The notes under the pieces are model-generated. The model searched no databases. It was not told where the DNA came from and saw only the letters and a list, made by a program, of their open reading frames with translations. Of a DNA stretch of 64,000 nucleotides, positions 56,501 through 64,000 are shown piece after piece (positions within the stretch are counted from its first letter, which is position 1; each line of letters starts with the position of its first letter). The stretch comes from Cherax quadricarinatus. Its lineage: Eukaryota > Arthropoda > Malacostraca > Decapoda > Parastacidae. The stretch spans positions 10,466,351 through 10,530,350 of the forward strand of contig NC_091378.1 in assembly GCF_038502225.1 (NCBI RefSeq). The letters run 5' to 3'. A program made the translations under genes and the position numbers.

Positions 56501-56847
56501 TGCCCAAGAGTGATTATTATTATGTAATATTGGCGTCATGAGTAGAGAGAGACTTAGCGATTTTAATGTGTACCTGCACACCAGCACAGTGTAAGTATAT
56601 TTAGGTACCGGTACACATAAGTATAATTATAAGAGCACATATAAAATATGTGGGGTGGGGGGTGGGGGGCGCCGTATTTGAAAGACCGCTTGCCTTATGG
56701 TAAATTTTGGTCATAATTTGACATCGCCGTATTAACGGAACGCCGTAAAGCGGGGCCTTACTGTATATATATGACAAATAAAGAAAATATTTTGTAACCC
56801 ATGAATCTCATAGGCCAGCCTTTATTCGAAGCATCTCTCTTCCACAG
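56501..56847. other. Intronic or intergenic spacer upstream of transporter exon
   Basis: No gene was recognised. A G-rich stretch lies at 56,650-56,670, and a segment with CGCCGTATTAACGGAACGCC and CGTAAAGCGGGGCCTTACTG at about 56,727-56,763 looks like the end of a small dispersed repeat. A pyrimidine tract and CAG at 56,836-56,847 make a good splice acceptor. Confidence 0.5.
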
Positions 56848-57011
56848 GCCAGCCTTTTACTTGTACTTTGGGCTGAAAATTGTGGCTGGTCTAGTCGTCC
56901 TCTGCCTCAGCCTTGACTTCAGGATGCCTTCAAACAAAGTCACTAAGGACTTCAAATCTTTATTAAAAAATGCAGAGGTCTTGACCTACCTGTTAGTTAT
57001 GATGATCACAG
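56848..57011 (+). CDS. MFSD6-like transporter, internal coding exon (TM6/7)
   Basis: The acceptor is CTCTCTTCCACAG just before 56,848, and the donor ACAG/GTGAGA follows 57,011. The exon encodes PAFYLYFGLKIVAGLVVLCL (a membrane segment), a basic linker with MPSNKVTKDFKSLLKNAEVL, and the start of the next helix (TYLLVMMIT). The K-x-LLKN-E-V linker before the seventh helix is characteristic of MFSD6-type proteins of the major facilitator superfamily. The exon ends in phase 1 and joins the next as a split Gly codon. Earlier exons encoding the N-terminal half were not found in this window. Confidence 0.75.
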
Positions 57012-57323
57012 GTGAGATGGCTTGATTATTTGTGAGTGAGAGTCAGAGCATGTTAACATGAACGAGAGGTACAACATCACGGGAGAAGGGTTGTTATTAT
57101 AATATTCACTGGGAAGCACTAAACCAATTGGTCACACAATGCCTGGGAAATTAATAGTAATCAAGTTTTATCCCGGGAAGGATCCGTCACTATCAATCCC
57201 CTCCCGCTCTTGAAGAGAAGGAGAAAGTTGATAGTGAGAGGGAACACTGACACTGGCATAAGACTGATCAAATACAAATTGGATTTTCTTTTTAAATAAT
57301 ACAGTTTTTAACATTTTCATTAG

Positions 57324-57527
57324 GTGCATTCTTCGGCCTACTGGATCTCTTCCTGTTCTGGCTGCTACAGGATCTGGGAGCTTCCAAAGTCTTGATGGGC
57401 ATCACTGTGACCGTGGGCACTGCAGCTGGCATACCCATCCTTGTGGCCTCAAAACACATTATCTCCACTCTGGGGCATGCCAACACCCTCATTCTCGGAC
57501 TTGCCTTCTATGTCGTCCGCATGATAG
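57324..57527 (+). CDS. MFSD6-like transporter, coding exon (TM7-9)
   Basis: The acceptor is TTTTCATTAG, and the exon starts by completing Gly. The translation reads AFFGLLDLFLFWLLQDLGAS, then KVLMGITVTVGTAAGIPILV and HANTLILGLAFYVVRMIG. The sequence FLFWLLQDLGASKVLMGITV is the hallmark region of MFSD6 proteins, where an E/DxFLFW-LxDLGASK-LMG pattern is conserved. The donor is G/GTTGTT, which has GT but a weak context. There are three hydrophobic segments. Confidence 0.8.
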
Positions 57528-57934
57528 GTTGTTCATCTTTTATGTTTTCTCAGTATAGTACCATAGTTCATGATTTATATTACAGGAAGAACAATCTAAT
57601 TGAGTTATTCTTGTTTAATTTCGTAAAATGGTGAGGAAACATCTAATTTTACTTATATGAAGAATTATTGTTATAGTTTTGGAAACTCACTAAATCTGTA
57701 GGGGTCATACAGTCCCTGGGAATGGGATGTAATCAGTTTTGATCCAAAGAAGGTTAGGCTCAATTTAGTTCTGTAGACCATGGATCATTTGCCAGCATCA
57801 AGGTATTCTCTGTGGTGGGTTAAGCCAAGAATAATTATTCTTTTTCTACATTTACTGACGATACGAGTACATGCCTAAACATTGTGTGTGCGAGGACACG
57901 CCATCACTGTAGTGCTAACATGTTTCTCCTCTAG

Positions 57935-58102
57935 GATATTCCTACATTCAAGATCCATGGTGGTGTTTACCCTTTGAAGCACTGGAATGTTTTACTGTCT
58001 CCCTGATGGACACTGCTTCTGTATCCTATGGTGATACCCTCGCCACACCATCCACCATTGCTACACTGCAGGGAATGTATGGAGGCCTTCACTATGGTAT
58101 TG
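57935..58102 (+). CDS. MFSD6-like transporter, coding exon (TM10-11)
   Basis: The acceptor is TTTCTCCTCTAG and the donor is ATTG/GTAGGT. The exon encodes YSYIQDPWWCLPFEALECFT, then VSLMDTASVSYGDTLATP and TIATLQGMYGGLHYGIG. NPWW-LPFE and ATLQG-xGGLHxGxG are recognisable MFSD6-family blocks. Both exon junctions are phase 1 and fall in glycine codons, as at the neighbouring exons, giving a consistent reading frame through the gene. Confidence 0.82.
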
Positions 58103-58569
58103 GTAGGTTGAGAAATCTAAAGGATTAAAATTCTAAAATATAAGTGAATGATAAATTATAAATTCATGGGGGTGAAATAAACCTATGGCTGTCCAATAAC
58201 CTGGAAAATGGGAAGCAATTAGGTCTGATCTGATTAAGGGGAGAGTAACTCCAATTCCACATATGAAGACCATTTCACCAGGATCAAGTCACTTCTCTTG
58301 AACAGGTTGATTTTCGAGAGTACAACTCTAGAAAATGGTCATGTTTACGTCATAGGTTAGGAAATCAAGACAGTGAACTTACAACAAAAGCGAACAAATC
58401 ATTGCAGTTTTACTTATAAGATACTGAATCTGTTTTTTTTTTAATAAGTGATTGATTTCTCTATATAACTATCAGTTTGTTCAATAATACATACTGTAAT
58501 TTAGTTTTAATCATCTAGTGATATTTTAGCATCCCGATAAGTTTGTTGATATTTATGTTAACATTACAG

Positions 58570-59132
58570 GTCGCGCTCTTGGCAGTCTTATTGGAGGAAA
58601 CCTGATAAAAGTGGTGGGAATTCGTAACACCTTCAGAGGCGCAGCTGGAGTGTCTGCTGTTGCCTGTATACTATACTTTTTCATCAACTATAACTGTTTC
58701 CGTAAACAGCAACAAGAGCGCAGACAGAAAGCTATAAGTGAAAAGACAAATAAAGCAACAGTGACAGAAGAAAAGAAACACACAGAGGATAAAATAACCA
58801 AATCTACAGCTGATGGCAACGTTCTAAAACAAGAGCATCTCAATTCAGCATTTAATGGAGAACCTAATTCCATAGACGTTGAAAGTGCAAGAAAACCAGA
58901 ATATGTTAATGCAGCATTTGAAAAAGAATCAGATTCCACAGACGTTACAAAATCAAGAAAAACAGAATATCTTAATTCAGCATGTGAAAATAAATCAGAT
59001 TCCACAGATACTGAAAATGAAAGAAAAACTGAATATGTTAACTCAGCACCTGAAAAAGAATCAAATTCCACCGACACTGAAAGTACTAGAAAAGCGGACT
59101 ACATTAATCCTGCATTTGAAAAAGAAACATAA
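58570..59132 (+). CDS. MFSD6-like transporter, terminal exon with repeat tail
   Basis: The acceptor is ACATTACAG. The exon reads RALGSLIGGNLIKVVGIRNT, then FRGAAGVSAVACILYFFINY (TM12), and ends at TAA 59,130-59,132. The four exons found total 1,099 bp and cover roughly helices 6-12 of a 12-helix major facilitator. MFSD6 relatives are polytopic plasma-membrane or endomembrane proteins, and no substrate can be assigned from sequence. After the last helix comes a basic stretch (FRKQQQERRQKAISEKTNK) and then a cytosolic tail made largely of 22-residue repeats. This is the only convincing host gene in the window. Confidence 0.82.
58827..59129 (+). repeat. 22-residue (66-bp) tandem repeats in transporter tail
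   Basis: Four full repeats and a partial fifth follow each other in frame. Examples are KPEYVNAAFEKESDSTDVTK, KTEYLNSACENKSDSTDTEN and KTEYVNSAPEKESNSTDTES, ending KADYINPAFEKET at the C-terminus. Each has a Tyr-x-Asn-x-Ala core and an acidic Ser/Asp/Thr cluster that would suit acidophilic kinases. Terminal NPAF-type motifs occur in invertebrate membrane proteins, so the array may have grown from one terminal motif. Confidence 0.85.
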
Positions 59133-59179
59133 TATTGTACACCATATTAATTTTTTTATGGTACTGTGAATGGACATAC

Positions 59180-59290
<111 letters not shown>

Positions 59291-59295
59291 TACAA

Positions 59296-59713
59296 AGTAG
59301 AAGTGATGCAAGGAGGGAAGAGTATATGGAGAAAAAGAGAGAGGTTAAGAGAGTGGTGAAGCAATGTAAAAAGAGAGCAAATGAGAGAGTGGGTGAGATG
59401 TTATCAACAAATTTTGTTGAAAATAAGAAAAAGTTTTGGAGTGAGATTAACAAGTTAAGGAAACCTAGAGAACAAGTGGATTTGTCAGTTAAAAATAGGA
59501 GAGGAGAGTTATTAAATGGAGAGTTAGAGGTATTGGGAAGATGGAGGGAATATTTTGAGGAATTGTTAAATGTTGATGAAGATAGGGAGGCTGTGATAGG
59601 GCAAGGAGGAATAACATCTTGTAGGAGTGAGGAAGAGCCAGTTGTGAGTGTGGGGGAAGTTCGTGAGGCAGTAGGTAAAATGAAAGGGGTTAAGGCAGCC
59701 GGGATTGATGGGA
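59296..59713 (+). pseudogene. RTE-like LINE ORF2, N-terminal RT part
   Basis: The frame reads RSDARREEYMEKKREVKRVV, then KKFWSEINKLRKPREQ, GRWREYFEELLNVDEDREA and VREAVGKMKGVKAAGIDG. This is the linker and first reverse transcriptase motif of an RTE-type LINE. The left edge abuts the (AT)n tract (5' truncation). The frame stops abruptly at GIDGR, where LINE C begins. The rest of the same protein resumes at 63,232, with the region between (about 95 residues in relatives) missing. Confidence 0.75.
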
Positions 59714-59807
59714 GAATACACTAGACCTCATCTTCACTAACAATGATGATCTGATAAGAAATGTCACCATATCAAAAAGAATGTACTCAGATCACAACAT
59801 AATTGAG
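59714..59807 (+). pseudogene. LINE C endonuclease C-terminus (left piece)
   Basis: It reads NTLDLIFTNNDDLIRNVTIS, then KRMYSDHNIIEV, the last two motifs (LDLIFTN and SDHN) of an APE-type LINE endonuclease. The element is 5'-truncated here, inside the RTE-like LINE, and is split on its right by a further insertion. It continues at about 61,010. Confidence 0.7.
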
Positions 59808-59928
59808 GTTCAAGAAGAGTGCCAAAAGGTGTCTGATGAATGTAGCTACAGAAAGGGAGGGGAATGGTTTTCTATTTTTTAGCTAACATACGTGTAAATT
59901 TTACCATATTCCTAGTAATGACCCTCGT

Positions 59929-60717
59929 ATTGTTTACCTGGAGTTTACCTGGAGAGAGTTCCGGGGGTCAACGCCCCCGCGGCCCGGTCTGAGACCAGGC
60001 CTCCTGGTGGATCAGAGCCTGATCAACCAGGCTGTTGCTGCTGGCTGCACGCAAACCAACATACGAGCCACAGCCCGGCTGATCCGGAACTGACTTTAGG
60101 TGCTTGTCCAGTGCCAGCTTGAAGACTGCCAGGGGTCTGTTGGTAATCCCCCTTATGTGTGCTGGGAGGCAGTTGAACAGTCTCGGGCCCCTGACACTTA
60201 CTGTATGGTCTCTTAACGTGCTAGTGACACCCCTGCTTTTCATTGGGGGGATGGTGCATCGTCTGCCAAGTCTTTTGCTTTCGTAGTGGGTGATTTTCGT
60301 GTGCAAGTTCGGTACTAGTCCCTCTAGGATTTTCCAGGTGTATATAATCATGTATCTCTCCCTCCTGCGTTCCAGGGAATACAGGTTTAGGAACCTCAAG
60401 CGCTCCCAATAATTGAGGTGTTTTATCTCCGTTATGCGCGCCGTGAAAGTTCTCTGTACATTTTCTAGGTCGGCAATTTCACCTGCCTTGAAAGGTGCTG
60501 TTAGTGTGCAGCAATATTCCAGCCTAGATAGAACAAGTGACCTGAAGAGTGTCATCATGGGCTTGGCCTCCCTAGTTTTGAAGGTTCTCATTATCCATCC
60601 TGTCATTTTTCTAGCAGATGCGATTGATACAGTGTTATGGTCCTTGAAGGTGAGATCCTCCGACATGATCACTCCCAGGTCTTTGACGTTGGTGTTTCGC
60701 TCTATTGTAGATACTCT
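59929..60717 (-). mobile_element. LINE C minus-strand insertion with 13-bp TSD
   Basis: A 5'-truncated copy of family C, flanked by perfect TAATGACCCTCGT at 59,916-59,928 and 60,718-60,730. The minus strand begins in the reverse transcriptase thumb region and ends with a 3' UTR of CCAGGTAAACTCCAGGTAAAC type. Perfect duplications of this length are the signature of target-primed reverse transcription and fix both element ends exactly. Confidence 0.9.
59968..60672 (-). pseudogene. LINE C ORF2 C-terminal fragment, minus copy
   Basis: It reads MIMSEDLTFKDHNTVSIASA, then RKMTGWIMRTFKTREAKPMM, LVLSRLEYCCTLTAPFKAGE, ENVQRTFTARI and RRRERYMIIYTWKILEGLVP, continuing to HIRGITNRPLAVFKLALDKH. It is the post-catalytic thumb and C-terminal region of a CR1-like ORF2, open for about 234 codons without interruption. 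The first ATG is internal. The intact frame, compared with the broken plus-strand copy, suggests a younger insertion. Confidence 0.85.
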
Positions 60718-61009
60718 TAATGACCCTCGTGTAGTAGATAGCCTTTTTAGTATGATAATAAGATGTTATCTTCATTGTAGAATAATAAGAAAATATTATA
60801 ACCTTTATATTATAATAATAAGGTAAAAGGACCCCAATGGAAATAAGTCACTCTGTCTGACTTTTTTTGGGTTATCCCAGGTTCTCTACACATATGCTGC
60901 TATGTATGATAATTCTATGTAACTGTATTAGCGCTTCTTTTTGATTATAATAATAATAAATATGTAACTGTATTTGTGTATACCTGAATAAACTTACTTA
61001 CTTACATGT

Positions 61010-63231
61010 ATGCGTGGAGCCCCAGACCGACATAATGAGACTAGTCACGAGGGAGCATTCACCAAATTCAACTTCAATAACAAAAACATAAAGTGGGACC
61101 AAGTAAACCAAGTCCTAACCGATATAAGCTGGGAAGATATACTAAGCAACACAGACCCCAACTTATGTCTAGAACAGATTAACTTGGTGGCACTCGATGT
61201 ATGCACAAGGCTTATTCCTCTAAGAAAAAGGAGGAGTAGATGTAAAATAGAAAGAGACAGGCGCTCCCTTTACAGGCGACGGAAAAGAATAACAGAGCGG
61301 CTAAAAGAGGTCAGTATATCTGAAATGCGTAGGGAGACACTGGTCAGAGAAATAGAAAGCATCCAACTTAAGCTAAAGGAATCTTATAGGAGTCAGGAAT
61401 CGCGGGAAGAACTAAAAGCCATAAATGAAATCGAAAGAAACCCAAAGTATTTCTTCTCCTATGCTAAATCAAAGTCAAGAACAACGTCCAGTATTGGGCC
61501 CCTACTTAAACAAGATGGGTCCTACACAGATGACAGCAAGGAAATGAGTGAGCTACTCAAGTCCCAATATGACTCAGTTTTTAGCAAGCCGCTAACCAGA
61601 CTGAGAGTCGAGGATCAAAATTAATTTTTTATGAGAGAGCCACAAAATTTGGTTAACACAAGCCTATCCGATGTTATCCTGACACCAAATGACTTCGAAC
61701 AGGCGATAAATGACATGCCCATGCACTCTGCCCCAGGGCCAGACTCATGGAACTCCGTGTTCATCAAGAACTGCAAGAAGCCCCTATCACGAGCCTTTTC
61801 CATCCTATGGAGAGGGGAGCATGGACACGGGGGTCGTCCCACAGTTACTAAAAACAACAGACATAGCCCCACTCCACAAAGGGGGTAGTAAAGCAACAGC
61901 GAAGAACTACAGACCGATAGCACTAACATCCCATATCATAAAAATCTTTGAAAGGGTCCTAAGAAGCAAGATTACCACCCATCTAGAAACCCATCAGTTA
62001 CACAACCCAGGGCAACATGGGTTTAGAATAGGTCGCTCCTGTCTGTCTCAACTATTGGATCACTACGACAAGGTCCTAAATGCACTAGAAGACAAAAAGA
62101 ATGCAGATGTAATATATACAGACTTTGCAAAAGCCTTCGACAAATGTGACCATGGCGTAATAGCGCACAAAATGCGTGCTAAAGGAATAACAGGAAAAGT
62201 CGGTCGATGGATCTATGATTTCCTCACTAACAGAACACAGAGTAGTCGTCAACAGAGTAAAGTCCGAGGCAGCTACGGTGAAAAGCTCTGTTCCACAAGG
62301 CACAGTACTCGCTCCCATCTTGTTCCTCATCCTCATATCTGACATAGACAAGGATGTCAGCCACAGCACCGTGTCTTCCTTTGCAGATGACACCCGAATC
62401 TGCATGACAGTGTTTTCCATTGCAGACACTGCAAGGCTCCAGGCGGACATCAACCAAATCTTTCAGTGGGCTGCAGAAAACAATATGAAGTTCAACGATG
62501 AGAAATTTCAATTACTCAGATATGGTAAACACGAGGAAATTAAATCTTCATCAGAGTACAAAACAAATTCTGGCCACAAAATAGAGCGAAACACCAACGT
62601 CAAAGACCTGGGAGTGATCATGTCGGAGGATCTCACCTTCAAGGATCATGACATTGTATCAATCGCATCTGCTAGAAAAATGACAGGATGGATAATGAGA
62701 ACCTTCAAAACTAGGGAGGCCAAGCCCATGATGACACTCTTCAGGTCACTTGTTCTATCTAGGCTGGAATATTGCTGCACACTAACAGCACCTTTCAAGG
62801 CAGGTGAAATTGCTGACCTAGAAAATGTACAGAGAACCTTCACGGAACACATAACGGAGATAAAACACCTCAATTACTGGGAGCGCTTGAGGTTCCTAAA
62901 ACTGTATTCCCTGGAACGCAGGCGGGAGAGATACATGATTATATACACCTGGAAAATCCTAGAGGGACTAGTACCGAAATTGCACACGAAAATCACTCAC
63001 TATGAAAGCAAAAGACTTGGCAGACGATGCAACATCCCCCAATGAAAAGCAGGGGTGTCACTAGCACGTTAAGAGACCATACAATAAGTGTCAGGGGCCC
63101 GAGACTGTTCAACTGCCTCCCAGCATACATAAGGGGGATTACCAACAGACCCCTGGCAGTCTTCAAGCTGGCACTGGACAAGCACCTAAAGTCGGTTCCT
63201 GACCAGCCGGGCTGTGGCTCGTACGTTGGTT
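61010..63231 (+). pseudogene. LINE C ORF2 linker and reverse transcriptase, plus copy
   Basis: The linker reads ETSHEGAFTKFNFNNKNIKW and NPKYFFSYAKSKSR (61,040-61,480). After an in-frame TAA at 61,622-61,624, the frame continues with HSAPGPDSWNSVFIKNC. A shift near 61,810 gives TTDIAPLHKGGSK, NYRPIALTSHIIKIFERVL and motif A VIYTDFAKAFDKCDH. A shift near 62,230 gives SSVPQGTVLAPILFLILISD and catalytic SSFADDTRI. A last shift near 63,038 restores the C-terminus (RGPRLFNCLPAYIRGITNR). One stop and three frameshifts make it inactive. It lacks the 3' UTR seen in the minus copy and ends at the RTE sequence near 63,231. Confidence 0.85.
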
Positions 63232-64000
63232 TGTGTGCACCAGGTGTTTACAGTGAAACATATAAGTTAACAGTATTTAGATAAGGCTAAAGAGGTCTTT
63301 GTGGCATTTATGGATTTGGAAAAGGCGTATGACAGGGTGGATAGGGGATCAATGGGGCAGATGGTGCAGGTGTATGGTGTAGGAGGTAGGTTACTGAAAG
63401 CAGTGAAGAGTTTTTACGAGGATAGTGAGGCTCAAGTTAGAGTATGTAGGAAAGAGGGAAATTATTTCCCAGTAAAAGTAGGCCTTAGACAAGGATGTGT
63501 GATGTCACCATGGTTGTTTAATATATTTATAGATGGGGTTGTAAGAGAAGTAAATGCGAGGGTCTTGGCAAAAGGCGTGGAGTTAAAAGATAAAGAATCA
63601 CACATAAAGTGGGAGTTGTCACAGTTGCTCTTTGCTGATGACAGTGTGCTCTTGGGAGAGTCTGAAGAGAAGTTGCAGAGATTGGTGGATGAATTTGGTA
63701 GGGTGTGCAAAAGAAGAAAATTAAAAGTGAATATAGGAAAGAGTAAGCTTATGAGGATAACAAAAAGATTAGGTGATGAAAGATTGGATATCAGATTGGA
63801 GGGAGAGAGTATGGAGGAGGTGAATGTATTCAGATATTTGGGAGTGGACGTGTTAGCGCATGGGTCTATGAAAGATGAGGTGAATCATAGAATTGATGAG
63901 GGGAAAAGGGTGAGTGGTGCACTTAGGAGTCTGTGGAGACAAAGAACTTTGTCCTTGGAGGCAAAGAGGGGAATGTATGAGAGTATAGTTTTACCAACGC
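63232..64000 (+). pseudogene. RTE-like LINE ORF2, central RT part, runs off window
   Basis: It resumes in frame as CVHQVFTVKHIS, has one TAA (63,268-63,270), then stays open to the window end: QYLDKAKEVFVAFMDLEKAY (motif A, ending DRVDR), VGLRQGCVMSPWLFNIFIDG, catalytic LLFADDSVLLG, RRKLKVNIGKSKLMR and VFRYLGVDVL. MDLEKAYDRVDR and RQGCVMSPWLFN are typical of RTE-type LINEs. It is the continuation of the piece at 59,296-59,713, separated by about 3.5 kb of nested insertions. Confidence 0.85.

Larger units (their letters stand above)
59808..61009 (+). mobile_element. Insert F: element tail ending AATAAACTTACTTACTTAC
   Basis: After removing the internal minus-strand insert (59,929-60,717), this segment is about 410 bp. 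It ends TACCTGAATAAACTTACTTACTTAC (given here as AATAAA followed by CTTA repeats at about 60,985-61,004), a LINE-like 3' tail. It separates the two parts of LINE C. Its left border near 59,808 is uncertain and no coding domain was identified. It is probably a 5'-truncated 3' UTR of another LINE. Confidence 0.5.

Overview
This window looks like non-coding, repeat-dominated DNA from an animal nuclear genome, most likely a decapod crustacean such as a crayfish. That assignment is an inference. It rests on the mixture of non-LTR retrotransposon (LINE) families, abundant minisatellites and microsatellites, and a host gene with spliceosomal introns. There are no bacterial-style operons. Almost every long open frame belongs to a retrotransposon, and most of those are broken.

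Layout. (1) 1-5,300: dispersed-repeat debris, then a decayed CR1-type LINE on the minus strand that still shows a zinc/coiled-coil segment, an esterase-like ORF1, endonuclease and reverse transcriptase. (2) 5,400-39,590: a satellite continent of about 34 kb. It holds pyrimidine-rich tracts, a 26-bp array, a roughly 22.8-kb array of 29-bp units with kilobase-scale higher-order duplications, a 4.5-kb array of related 27/32-bp units, a GAA tract, and 44-bp, 32-bp and 23-bp arrays. A short LINE tail is inserted in the 29-bp array, and a small interlude at 34.7-36.6 kb carries an inverted repeat and a tRNA-like sequence. (3) 39,590-41,840: unclassified sequence, an AAT/ATT palindrome and a CR1-like LINE relic. 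(4) 41,840-49,473: a head-to-tail array of four pieces of one LINE family, every joint being a (CT)n tract. (5) 49,672-56,500: a plus-strand LINE and a minus-strand Tx1-like LINE whose 3' halves converge on a 100-N assembly gap. (6) 56,848-59,185: the only convincing host gene, the last four coding exons of an MFSD6-like major facilitator transporter, with 22-residue repeats in its C-terminal tail. (7) 59,296-64,000: an RTE-like LINE split by a nest of further insertions, the innermost bounded by a perfect 13-bp target-site duplication.

How the parts relate. Apart from the transporter, the window is a record of retrotransposition and tandem-repeat turnover. The best candidates for something undescribed are the (GA)n-bounded tandem LINE array, the giant 29-bp satellite and its visible relationship to the adjacent 27/32-bp satellite, and the repeated tail of the transporter. 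No multi-gene system that looks like a defence, metabolic or signalling pathway is visible.
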